64,000 nt of DNA from Rhinopithecimicrobium faecis (lineage in GTDB: Bacteria; Bacteroidota; Bacteroidia; Sphingobacteriales; Sphingobacteriaceae): assembly GCA_017942165.1 (NCBI GenBank), contig JAGKSB010000003.1:186001-250000 (forward strand). The letters run 5' to 3'. Below are positions 44,917-52,423 of this stretch, one piece after another. The notes under the pieces are model-generated. The model was not told the DNA's origin. It worked only from the letters and a program-made list of their open reading frames with translations, and did no database searches. Made by a program: the position numbers and the translations under genes. Positions within the stretch are counted from its first letter, which is position 1. Each line of letters begins with the position of its first letter.

Positions 44917-44951
44917 AAAGCGGCTGTTTAACTAAGTTAAACAGCCGCTTT
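44917..44951 (-). terminator. Intrinsic terminator behind queE
   Basis: Perfect 16-base arms 44917-44932 and 44936-44951 (core AAGCGGCTGTTTAAC) with a TAA loop, followed on the minus strand by a T-run. It separates queE from the response regulator but leaves almost no room for a regulator promoter. Confidence 0.93.
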
Positions 44952-44984
44952 ATAGCGTTAGTTTATGTGCTATGAAAGCAATTA

Positions 44985-45608
44985 CTAAGGAATATTTAAA
45001 AATTTGTGCGTCTGCAGAGAAATTTCCCACTGCGGATTTTCCATGACATAATCAACAATTAGTGGCGTCATTTCTGAAGCTTTAGACCACTCTGGCTGTA
45101 GATATAGTTTGCAAGATGGCGGAACTAAAGCCGCATGCTCCTCGGCCCATTTCAAGTCAGATTTATTAAAGACGATTACCTTTAACTCTCCTGCAGCAGC
45201 AAGCACATCAGGGCGTGGTGCCTTGAATTTCTTAGGGCTTAAGCAAACCCAATCCCAGGATCCGGACATCGGGTAGGCTCCTGAAGTTTCAATAAAGGTC
45301 TTGATGCCCGCTGCCTGTAGGCCTTGCGTCAAGTAGTCTAAATTGTAAATTAGAGGCTCCCCACCGGTAATCACTACGGTCTTTGCAGGGTATTTCTTTG
45401 CATGCTCAATAATCGTATCGGCAGCCGTCAGTGGATGGATGGAAGCATCCCAGCTTTCTTTAACGTCACACCAATGGCAGCCCACATCGCAGCCACCTAA
45501 GCGAATAAAATAAGCAGCTTTTCCTGTGTGATAACCTTCTCCTTGAATGGTGTAAAATTCCTCCATCAAAGGTAATAATGTTCCGTCTTCGGGTACTTGA
45601 AGTGACAT
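44985..45608 (-). CDS. queE: 7-carboxy-7-deazaguanine synthase
   Basis: Radical SAM enzyme of queuosine/7-deazaguanine biosynthesis; converts 6-carboxy-tetrahydropterin to 7-carboxy-7-deazaguanine. At 207 residues it is of usual length. The opening EEFYTIQGEGYHTGKAAYFIRLGGCDVGCHWCDVK has the QGEG and FIRLxGC motifs, and Cys40, Cys44 and Cys47 ligate the 4Fe-4S cluster. TGGEPLIYN (~85-93) is the SAM-binding GGE motif. The start at 45608 is 70 bp from the divergent DUF2141 gene. No queC, queD or queF is in the window. The product most likely feeds tRNA queuosine. Confidence 0.95.
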   Translation of the reverse strand: MSLQVPEDGTLLPLMEEFYTIQGEGYHTGKAAYFIRLGGCDVGCHWCDVKESWDASIHPLTAADTIIEHAKKYPAKTVVITGGEPLIYNLDYLTQGLQAAGIKTFIETSGAYPMSGSWDWVCLSPKKFKAPRPDVLAAAGELKVIVFNKSDLKWAEEHAALVPPSCKLYLQPEWSKASEMTPLIVDYVMENPQWEISLQTHKFLNIP

Positions 45609-45678
45609 GTAAATAATTTTGAGACTGCAAAGTTAGTTAAAATTTAGGGATTTTAGCTATCTTCAAGAAAATTACAGT

Positions 45679-46116
45679 ATGTATCTAAAAAGTATACTTC
45701 TCGCATTCAGCCTCTTTCTAGGGGCTACATCCCTTTGGGCGCAGGAGGCTCAAGCAACGTTAACGTTGACAATTACAGGGGTCAAATCCACGAAAGGAAA
45801 TCTTTGCATTGCGCTTTACAATAGTAAAGAGACCTTCCTAGATACCAAAAAAGTATTTAAGACGGTTGATCTCCCCTTAAAAGGGTTGGATCTTTCCAAA
45901 ATAAAAATTGCCGATATTCCTTATGGTACCTATTCAATTGCCGTCTTTGTGGATGGGAATACGAATAAAAAGTTAGACACGAATTTTCTCGGAATCCCAA
46001 AGGAAGCCTATGGTTTTTCTGCAGCGAAGTTGCCGAAATTCCGTGCTCCAACGTTTGAGGAGGTAGCCTTTCCTGTAAAGACTAAAGAAAAGCATCTTAC
46101 AATAACCGTTAAATAG
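45679..46116 (+). CDS. DUF2141-family exported protein
   Basis: 145 residues with a signal peptide (1-21, MYLKSILLAFSLFLGATSLWA) and a complete DUF2141 domain: LTLTITGVKSTKGNLCIALYNSKETFLD, the conserved IPYGTYSIAVFVDGNTNKKLDTNFLGIPKEAYGFS (~92-126), and a beta-sandwich-like tail ending HLTITVK. The family is common in Bacteroidota and Proteobacteria, sometimes near carotenoid or lipid genes, and has no proven function. Its stop lies two bases from the convergent crtY stop, with no terminator between. Confidence 0.88.
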   Translation: MYLKSILLAFSLFLGATSLWAQEAQATLTLTITGVKSTKGNLCIALYNSKETFLDTKKVFKTVDLPLKGLDLSKIKIADIPYGTYSIAVFVDGNTNKKLDTNFLGIPKEAYGFSAAKLPKFRAPTFEEVAFPVKTKEKHLTITVK

Positions 46117-46118
46117 CC

Positions 46119-47276
46119 TTATTTCCTTCCCGGTTTCAGCAGCTCTAGCAGTGCATACTTGCTAAATAATGGGATAGGGAGGCTGCTAAATAATTTGATC
46201 TCTTCCCAGATGGACGTTTCGTTGTTTAGGAATTTTAAAACTTGTTCTGTAGGATTTAAAGCAAATAACTGCGTTAATATTGCCGCCGAACGCTCCGGGT
46301 GTTTATAAAATATACGTAAGATGGTGCGGTCGTAGAAATCAAACCTTCCGCTGCCCGAAAAGACTTTCCCTTTCAGGGATTTCTTGGCTTGCAGGCTGCG
46401 CACAATGCGCTTGGCTTGACGCTGCGCAAAGGTGAAGGTGTAACCCGAGGAAGCCTTGCTGCAGCCGCCAGCGGTGCCTATAGGTATTATATGCGAATGC
46501 TTGGAGCGAAATCTGTAAGACGACATGGGGATAATCCCTTCTTCTTGATCCACGATGGTATACGCTCCGGGATCAAATTTATTGGCTAAGTAAGCTTCCA
46601 GTTTTTCCTCAAATAATCTACGCTCCCGGATGGTATCCGTGAATAAGGTATATTCTACCAGGGTTTGATCCTTAAAAGGAAGCACATAAAAAAAGGCGAT
46701 GGCCTCTTTCTGCTCCGTGCGGAAATCCATCATATCCACCATTTTCTGATTTCCTAAGCCCCTTTTGCTGCGGATAAAATAGCCTACAAACTGCTGATAG
46801 AGCTGCACGCCTTCATAGTCCTTCAGCTGCTGTATATCGAAGCTACTATCAAAGACATATTCAGCGATATAGGTATGCTGCTCACCTTTTAGTGAAACCA
46901 GCTTATCTTGCTGCTGCATCCGATTGACAATGGTATCTTGCTGATAGGATATTTGTGGATTTTTGGCAAGCTCCTCCAGCTTTTGCCTTCTAAAAGAAGA
47001 GCCATCAATGGAAACATAGGTGAAGGGAGCTATGGGCTTCCACAGCTCCTGTCGGCCATGTGCTATGCGTATATGATCCCAGGTTTGTAAACTTATGTCA
47101 GCATAGGGCGCTGGATCTTGCGTCCAGAACGACCACGTACGATTTGTAAAATGCGTGAAGTCAGGATCTATAATTAACAGTGTTTTATTATTATCCAATA
47201 AATAATCGGCTAATTCTGCCGCTAAAGTCAACCCTGAGAGGCCAGCACCTATAATTATATAATCGTATTTATGCAT
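46119..47276 (-). CDS. crtY: Lycopene beta-cyclase
   Basis: Converts lycopene to beta-carotene. The 385-residue flavoprotein begins with FAD-binding motif YDYIIIGAGLSGLTLAAELADY (~4-25), followed by TRTWSFWTQD (~45-54, family RTWSFW). The conserved cyclase segments GTAGGCSKASSGYTF (~270-284) and SSYRFRSKH (~253-261) are present. It is last in the operon, one base behind crtZ. With crtI, crtB and crtZ it completes a zeaxanthin route. Confidence 0.95.
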   Translation of the reverse strand: MHKYDYIIIGAGLSGLTLAAELADYLLDNNKTLLIIDPDFTHFTNRTWSFWTQDPAPYADISLQTWDHIRIAHGRQELWKPIAPFTYVSIDGSSFRRQKLEELAKNPQISYQQDTIVNRMQQQDKLVSLKGEQHTYIAEYVFDSSFDIQQLKDYEGVQLYQQFVGYFIRSKRGLGNQKMVDMMDFRTEQKEAIAFFYVLPFKDQTLVEYTLFTDTIRERRLFEEKLEAYLANKFDPGAYTIVDQEEGIIPMSSYRFRSKHSHIIPIGTAGGCSKASSGYTFTFAQRQAKRIVRSLQAKKSLKGKVFSGSGRFDFYDRTILRIFYKHPERSAAILTQLFALNPTEQVLKFLNNETSIWEEIKLFSSLPIPLFSKYALLELLKPGRK

Positions 47277-47277
47277 T

Positions 47278-47754
47278 TTAAGATTTATTTCTAGCGTCGT
47301 CTTTTAATATTTTCTTCCAATATTTGAACTCTACCCATAAGAAGCCAAAAGACTCCCCAGGATCAGCTCCCGTGTGTTTATGGTGCATTTTATGCGCCCA
47401 CCGTAGCGCACGCACATATTTATTTTTTGATCTTGAAAGCCACTTTACACGCTGATGGATAATAATATCATGAACCACAAAATAAGCGATGCCATAGAGT
47501 AGAATGCCTAAAGCAATGTAGGTAAGCCAGGTGTAATCGCTGTAAGTTCCAAAATAAAAGAGCAATATACAAGGGATGGCAAAGATAATGGCAAATAAGT
47601 CATTACGTTCCAAGGGCCCTTCTGAAGGCTGATGATGATCGCGATGTAAGGTCCATAAAAAGCCGTGCATAATATAGCGATGCGTCAACCAGGTAATGCC
47701 CTCCATCAAACAAAATACGAGGAGAGTTATTCCAATTCCTAAAATCCAATTCAT
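47278..47754 (-). CDS. crtZ: Beta-carotene hydroxylase
   Basis: Di-iron membrane hydroxylase adding 3-OH groups to beta-carotene to give zeaxanthin via beta-cryptoxanthin. It has 158 residues with about four membrane helices. The family histidine motifs are visible: HRYIMHG (~25-31), HRDHH (~37-41), VVHDIIIHQR (~91-100) and HKMHHKH (~115-121). Its ATG overlaps the idi stop by four bases (ATGA), implying translational coupling. The family and context are decisive. Confidence 0.95.
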   Translation of the reverse strand: MNWILGIGITLLVFCLMEGITWLTHRYIMHGFLWTLHRDHHQPSEGPLERNDLFAIIFAIPCILLFYFGTYSDYTWLTYIALGILLYGIAYFVVHDIIIHQRVKWLSRSKNKYVRALRWAHKMHHKHTGADPGESFGFLWVEFKYWKKILKDDARNKS

Positions 47755-48278
47755 ATAGTTACTTGCGTTAAATAGTTACTAACTTGGGGAAATAATGCCT
47801 TAAACCAGGCGGTAAATGCTGCCGGATTAGCTTTGATATCTTCGGCAATGGAGTCCATCGTCCGATAGGCTATCTGCGCTACTTCTGATGGATTAAGGTC
47901 GAAGTCTCCTTCATATTGACCTATAAATATATGGTCATATTCATGTTCTATTAATCCATTACCCATATCCGCTTGATAGGTGTAGCTGAATACAGGCTCC
48001 AAAGGCGTCTGTATGCCCAGCTCTTCCCCCAGGCGTCGCTGTGCCGCTGCTAGCACCTGTTCCTCAGGCCTCGGATGGGAGCAACAGGCATTGGTCCAAA
48101 GGCCTGCAGAGTGATATTTATCCCAGGCCCGCTGCTGCACTAACATGCGTCCTTCGCTATCAAATAAGAAAATGGAAAATGCACGATGCAGTAAGGCCTT
48201 CTCATGCGCTTCCATCTTCTCCATGGTACCTATCTGACAGTCGTTGGCATCCACTAAAACAACATATTCTTTTATCAT
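47751..48278 (-). CDS. idi: Isopentenyl-diphosphate delta-isomerase, type 1
   Basis: Interconverts isopentenyl and dimethylallyl diphosphate, feeding isoprenoid synthesis. The Nudix-fold protein has 175 residues, with catalytic Cys in LWTNACCSHPRPEE (~62-75) and catalytic Glu in GLIEHEYDHIFIG (~108-120). The Nudix-like segment AAQRRLGEELGI sits between. Start ATG 48278 is seven bases behind crtB. Placement of an isomerase inside a crt operon raises precursor supply for pigment (established in other carotenoid clusters). Confidence 0.95.
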   Translation of the reverse strand: MIKEYVVLVDANDCQIGTMEKMEAHEKALLHRAFSIFLFDSEGRMLVQQRAWDKYHSAGLWTNACCSHPRPEEQVLAAAQRRLGEELGIQTPLEPVFSYTYQADMGNGLIEHEYDHIFIGQYEGDFDLNPSEVAQIAYRTMDSIAEDIKANPAAFTAWFKALFPQVSNYLTQVTI

Positions 48279-48285
48279 CTCTCGA

Positions 48286-49134
48286 CTAGTCTACTAAATT
48301 AAGGGTGTTCCGAACTTTCAATTTTACTAAGAGCAGCATCTTCTGCATATTATCTACACGAATTCTTTTTTCCATCACCTGATGGGGCGCTAATTTCTGA
48401 ATTTTCTGAAATAAGCAATAGTAGTATTTATAGGCTAGCAGAACTCCAAATTTTGCTTTCGGAGGTAAGTTTTTTATCCCTTGATAGGCTTTGGTAAACT
48501 CGTCATCTATTTCTTTTTCAATCTTACGCTTAGTCTCCAGATCAAAATTCTTGAAGTCTACATCCTTAAAGTATTTTCTTCCCAGCTGATCCATATCTTC
48601 TTTCAGGTCTCTGAGGAAATTTATTTTTTGAAATGCTGAGCCCAATGCTTCAGCTGCGGGCTTTAAGCGCTCTACACGCTGCTGATCGCCGGCACAGAAT
48701 ACCTGTAAGCACATCAGGCCTACGACTTCCGCGGAACCGTAAATATACTCTTTTAACTCCGCTGCCGTTTGCCATTCTTTTTGTTCTAAGTCGGCATACA
48801 TACTATTAAAAAAAGCTTCAATATATTCCTTTTTAATACCGTATTCATTGACTACCCATTGAAAACTATTTAGCACGGGATTTATACTTATTTTCTTTTC
48901 TATTGCGCGCATTGTATCCACCTGAAAGGAATCCAATAAGTTTCGTTTTTCAAAAGCATGAAAGGTATCGACAATTTCGTCTGCTAAACGTACAAACCCA
49001 TATATACTATGGATAGGACGGTGCAAATCTACGTGCAATTGATTGACCGCAGTGTAGAAAGAAGTTGAATATTTCTTCGTTACAGATTTACTACAGTCAA
49101 TACTTAAGGCTTCAAAAATAGCTAAATTACTCAT
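48286..49134 (-). CDS. crtB: Phytoene synthase
   Basis: Condenses two geranylgeranyl diphosphates to phytoene, the first committed carotenoid step. The 282-residue protein has the trans-isoprenyl synthase motifs: STSFY near residue 25, first Asp-rich motif RLADEIVDTFH (~50-60), and second Asp-rich motif QKINFLRDLKEDMDQLGRKYF (~170-190). The start codon overlaps the end of crtI by 8 bases. GGPP must come from a synthase outside this window. Confidence 0.96.
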   Translation of the reverse strand: MSNLAIFEALSIDCSKSVTKKYSTSFYTAVNQLHVDLHRPIHSIYGFVRLADEIVDTFHAFEKRNLLDSFQVDTMRAIEKKISINPVLNSFQWVVNEYGIKKEYIEAFFNSMYADLEQKEWQTAAELKEYIYGSAEVVGLMCLQVFCAGDQQRVERLKPAAEALGSAFQKINFLRDLKEDMDQLGRKYFKDVDFKNFDLETKRKIEKEIDDEFTKAYQGIKNLPPKAKFGVLLAYKYYYCLFQKIQKLAPHQVMEKRIRVDNMQKMLLLVKLKVRNTLNLVD

Positions 49135-50602
49135 AGGTAGCTCCTTTCTTTAGAGATGAAATTAAATTTTGTGCTACCATTCTCCCAGAGAGAATAGCAG
49201 GAGGTACGCCCGGTCCAGGTACTGTCAATTGACCAGTATAATATAAGTTACGTATTTTTTTGCTTTTAATACGTGGTTTGAAAAATGCAGTTTGATCTAA
49301 GGTATTCGCCAGTCCATACGCATTTCCTTTAAAAGCATAATAGTCTGTCTGGAAATCACTGATACTGAACTTACGCTTGTAGCACATCGACTCGGCAATA
49401 GAAACACCTGTTTTCTTCTCCAATCGCTGAATTACCTGGGATAAATAGGGGTCCTCTTCCTTGGTATTTTCAGGAAGGCCGGCAGCAATAGGAATAAGAA
49501 TAAAGAGGTTTTCCTTCCCTTCAGGGGCTACTGTAGCATCTGTCACAGAAGGGGCACACACATAAAACATAGGGTCTGAAGGCCATTGAGGCGCATCGTA
49601 TAGCTCTTTCGCATGCTGATTAAAATCAGAATCGAAAAATAAACTGTGATGATTTAAGGGTAATTTCTTGTTAAATCCTAAGTAATAAATTACCGAGGAC
49701 GGCGCCATTTTCCGCTTATCCCAATAGGCAGGACTGTAGCTTTGAAATTTTTCCGGAAGGATGGTCTCAAAGTGATGATAATCTCCACTACAGATTACAT
49801 AATCACTGGAAAATGTTTTGCTCCCAGCCTTTACACCCGTCAGCTTATTATCCATAATCTCAACACCGTCAATCGCTGTGTCAAAAGTGAAGGTTACCCC
49901 TAACTCTTGCGCCAAGCTGTAAAAGGCTTGAATAATTTCAAACATGCCTCCTTTGGGATACCAGGTGCCTAATAAGGTGTCTGCATAGTTCATAAGGCTA
50001 TACATTGCAGGGATGTGCTTCGGTAAGGCGCCTAAAAATAAAACCGGAAACTGCATTATTTTCTGTAAGATAGGATGCTTAAAATAGCTGTTTACATGTT
50101 TTTCCATGTTTCCTAAAAGGGAGAGCCTTAAGCCTGCACTCAAGATGTCTTTCTTTAAATATTCTGTAATCGACAATGAAGGCTTTCTAGCATACTCACC
50201 CATGCCGATACGGTATTTCTCTGCGGCATCTTTTAAATAACGTTGAAGCTGCTTTGCTGCGCCTGGTTCAATCGCTTCAAAGGTTTCCTCAAGGCGCGCT
50301 AAGCTCGCGGAAACTTCCACATCCTGACTGTCAAAATATACTTTATAAGAGGGCGATAGACGTATTAACTCATAGTAATCGGATGCTTTTTTTCCAAAAT
50401 CATTAAAAAATTCTTCGAATACTTCGGGCATCCAATACCAGCTAGGTCCCATATCAAATGTAAACCCTTCAGCTTGAAATTGCCTAGCTCTGCCGCCAAT
50501 GCTGCTATTCTTTTCTAGAATATGTACTTTATACCCTTGCTTTGCTAAATAGCAAGCGGCTACTAATCCTGATATGCCAGCACCGATAATAGAAATCTTC
50601 AT
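49127..50602 (-). CDS. crtI: Phytoene desaturase
   Basis: FAD-dependent desaturase turning phytoene into lycopene in four steps. I start at ATG 50602, giving MKISIIGAGISGLVAACYLA with the Rossmann GxGxxG directly at the N-terminus; an in-frame Met twelve codons earlier would add an unusual leader. About 491 residues, with EKNSSIGGRARQFQAEGFTFDMGPSWYW (~33-60) and the C-terminal bacterial-type signature YYTGQLTVPGPGVPPAILSGRMVAQNL (~455-481). It is the first gene of the operon; a -7 motif lies about 35 bp upstream. Neurosporene-stopping variants cannot be excluded, but a downstream crtY points to lycopene. Confidence 0.96.
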   Translation of the reverse strand: MKISIIGAGISGLVAACYLAKQGYKVHILEKNSSIGGRARQFQAEGFTFDMGPSWYWMPEVFEEFFNDFGKKASDYYELIRLSPSYKVYFDSQDVEVSASLARLEETFEAIEPGAAKQLQRYLKDAAEKYRIGMGEYARKPSLSITEYLKKDILSAGLRLSLLGNMEKHVNSYFKHPILQKIMQFPVLFLGALPKHIPAMYSLMNYADTLLGTWYPKGGMFEIIQAFYSLAQELGVTFTFDTAIDGVEIMDNKLTGVKAGSKTFSSDYVICSGDYHHFETILPEKFQSYSPAYWDKRKMAPSSVIYYLGFNKKLPLNHHSLFFDSDFNQHAKELYDAPQWPSDPMFYVCAPSVTDATVAPEGKENLFILIPIAAGLPENTKEEDPYLSQVIQRLEKKTGVSIAESMCYKRKFSISDFQTDYYAFKGNAYGLANTLDQTAFFKPRIKSKKIRNLYYTGQLTVPGPGVPPAILSGRMVAQNLISSLKKGATYE

Positions 50603-51060
50603 AAATATATTAATGTAATAATGTACTTGTAGTCTCAAATATAGTATAAAAAAGTATTAAAAAGTTTTTAAAATTTTTATTGGTTTATAGTAGCATGCGG
50701 TTTATCTATATTTTCGAGAATTTAATAAAAAAATATCAAATTATGGCATGTCGTATCATATTTGTTTTCAGAAATTTAAATGTTTTTTCGCTTTATATTC
50801 TAAAATTCATCGCCCTTCAGTAGGCACCCGATTTATTTATCAAAATGGGAGCATAGCTATTTAATTACAGCGGTGTTCCTACCAGCTTCTCTCAATCCTT
50901 TTAATTATACAATGGGATATACTATGCGGCATAGTTAGGGTTATAAAACGTAAAAAAAATTATAAATAGTTCTACAAATTTTCCTTAAATTGCTAACAAA
51001 TTAATTCTGGATTAATGTTTGGTCTTGTTTTAAATAAGCCAATTAATAAAGCAATAACTA
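50603..51060. other. Divergent regulatory region crtI / M16 peptidase
   Basis: 458 bp, AT-rich. On the crtI side, TATATTTG (minus, 50643-50636) fits a -7 box with a leader of about 27 bases. A 15-bp interrupted palindrome ACTATG-CGG-CATAGT lies at 50921-50935, roughly central, and could be an operator. On the right a TTAATGTTTG sequence at 51011-51020 precedes the peptidase gene. No regulator gene (LitR/CarH type) is next to the operon, so control by light is not shown. Confidence 0.45.
50636..50643 (-). promoter_or_regulatory. Putative -7 promoter element of the carotenoid operon
   Basis: Minus strand TATATTTG is an exact TAnnTTTG match, 33 bases from the crtI ATG. The -33 region is only a T-run (no TTTG). 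The position also supports the downstream choice of crtI start. Confidence 0.45.
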
Positions 51061-52395
51061 ATGAAAAGAAGACTAAAAATTATGACGCTCTTAGGGTTAG
51101 GACTTTTTCTATCCCAGGTGACAATGGCTCAAAAAGCGATTGAATTTAAAGAGTTTACCCTTCCCAATGGACTGCAGGTGATTCTGCATCAGGACAATAG
51201 CACGCCAATTGCTGCCGTATCTTTACTCTATCATGTAGGTTCCAAAAATGAATCTACAGAGCGTACAGGATTTGCCCATTTCTTTGAGCATTTACTCTTT
51301 GAAGGTACAAAGAATATTGGCCGTGGGGAGTATATGAAGAAAGTTCAAAGTATTGGGGGTTCGCTAAATGCTTTTACATCGAATGATCAGACGTACTACT
51401 ATGAAATTGTTCCTTCTAATGAGTTAGAAACCGTGTTATATATGGAGTCTGAACGACTTTTACATGCTAAGATTGACACCGTAGGCGTCAACACACAGCG
51501 TGAAGTCGTGAAAGAAGAGAAGCGTATGCGCGTAGATAATCAGCCTTATGGAACGATCTTAGAGCAAATTTTAAAACGCTCTTATCAAAAAAGCCCGTAT
51601 AGATGGGCACCTATTGGATCGATGGATCACCTAAATGCTGCTCAGCTAGGGGAGTTTATAGATTTCTATAAGACTTACTATGTGCCGAATAACGCGACCT
51701 TAACAATTGCTGGAGACATCGATTATGCACAGGCGGAAGCGTGGGTAAAGAAATATTTTGCTGAGATCCCACGAGGTACAAAGGAGATTGTTCGCCCGAA
51801 TATCTTGGAGCCTAAGCGTACCGCAGAAATACGTGATATTATATACGATAATATTCAGCTTCCAGCAGTTATTCAAGCCTATAATTTACCTCCTCAGAAG
51901 CATGCCGATACCTACGCGCTAAGTATGTTGTCAACATACCTTACAGGAGGAAAAAGTTCATTACTTACAAAAGAGATTGTAAGTAAAGGGGAGAAAGCGC
52001 TTCAAGTAGCTGCCATTCCATTGGATCTCGAAGATGGCGGTTTATTCCTTCTCTATGGAATCGCAAATCTCGGTGTTGACGCTAAAGATTTAGAGGATGC
52101 CATTGATGTACAGATTGAAAATGTGCGTAATCAAGGTATTACCCAAGCTGATTTTGAGAAGTTGAAAGCGCAAGTTGAAAATGCGGTGGTTACATCCAAT
52201 GCCACGATGGAAGGTGTAGCGACAAATTTAGCTACAAATAAAGTATTCTTTGGGGATGCTAACCTCGTGAACAAAGAGTTGGAAAATTATAATAAGGTCA
52301 CTGCGGCAGATATTCAACGTGTTGCGAAAACCTATTTTACGAAAGAAGGCCGCGTCGTATTATATTACTTACCAAAAACGGCAGAGAAGAACTAA
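51061..52395 (+). CDS. M16 zinc peptidase, catalytic subunit
   Basis: Periplasmic insulinase-family peptidase of 444 residues. A signal peptide (1-23, MKRRLKIMTLLGLGLFLSQVTMA) precedes EFTLPNGLQVILHQDNSTP. The inverted zinc motif HFFEH is at 73-77 (His73, Glu76, His77), and the third ligand Glu comes from the NTQREVVKEEKR helix (~146-157). Size and pairing match M16B heterodimers, in which one subunit carries zinc and the other binds substrate. The next gene, 28 bp downstream, encodes the non-catalytic partner, so the pair forms one operon and probably one enzyme. Substrates are presumably peptides in the periplasm. Confidence 0.95.
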   Translation: MKRRLKIMTLLGLGLFLSQVTMAQKAIEFKEFTLPNGLQVILHQDNSTPIAAVSLLYHVGSKNESTERTGFAHFFEHLLFEGTKNIGRGEYMKKVQSIGGSLNAFTSNDQTYYYEIVPSNELETVLYMESERLLHAKIDTVGVNTQREVVKEEKRMRVDNQPYGTILEQILKRSYQKSPYRWAPIGSMDHLNAAQLGEFIDFYKTYYVPNNATLTIAGDIDYAQAEAWVKKYFAEIPRGTKEIVRPNILEPKRTAEIRDIIYDNIQLPAVIQAYNLPPQKHADTYALSMLSTYLTGGKSSLLTKEIVSKGEKALQVAAIPLDLEDGGLFLLYGIANLGVDAKDLEDAIDVQIENVRNQGITQADFEKLKAQVENAVVTSNATMEGVATNLATNKVFFGDANLVNKELENYNKVTAADIQRVAKTYFTKEGRVVLYYLPKTAEKN

Positions 52396-52423
52396 TAGAT
52401 CCTTGTATTAAGAAATTTATCAA

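Noticed and set aside
18853..51027. An 18-base sequence GATTAATGTTTGnTCTTG shared by the folB (18853-18870) and M16 peptidase (51010-51027) upstream regions
   Set aside because: A 17/18 match is expected a few times by chance in 64 kb, and the distances to the two start codons differ; not enough for a shared operator.
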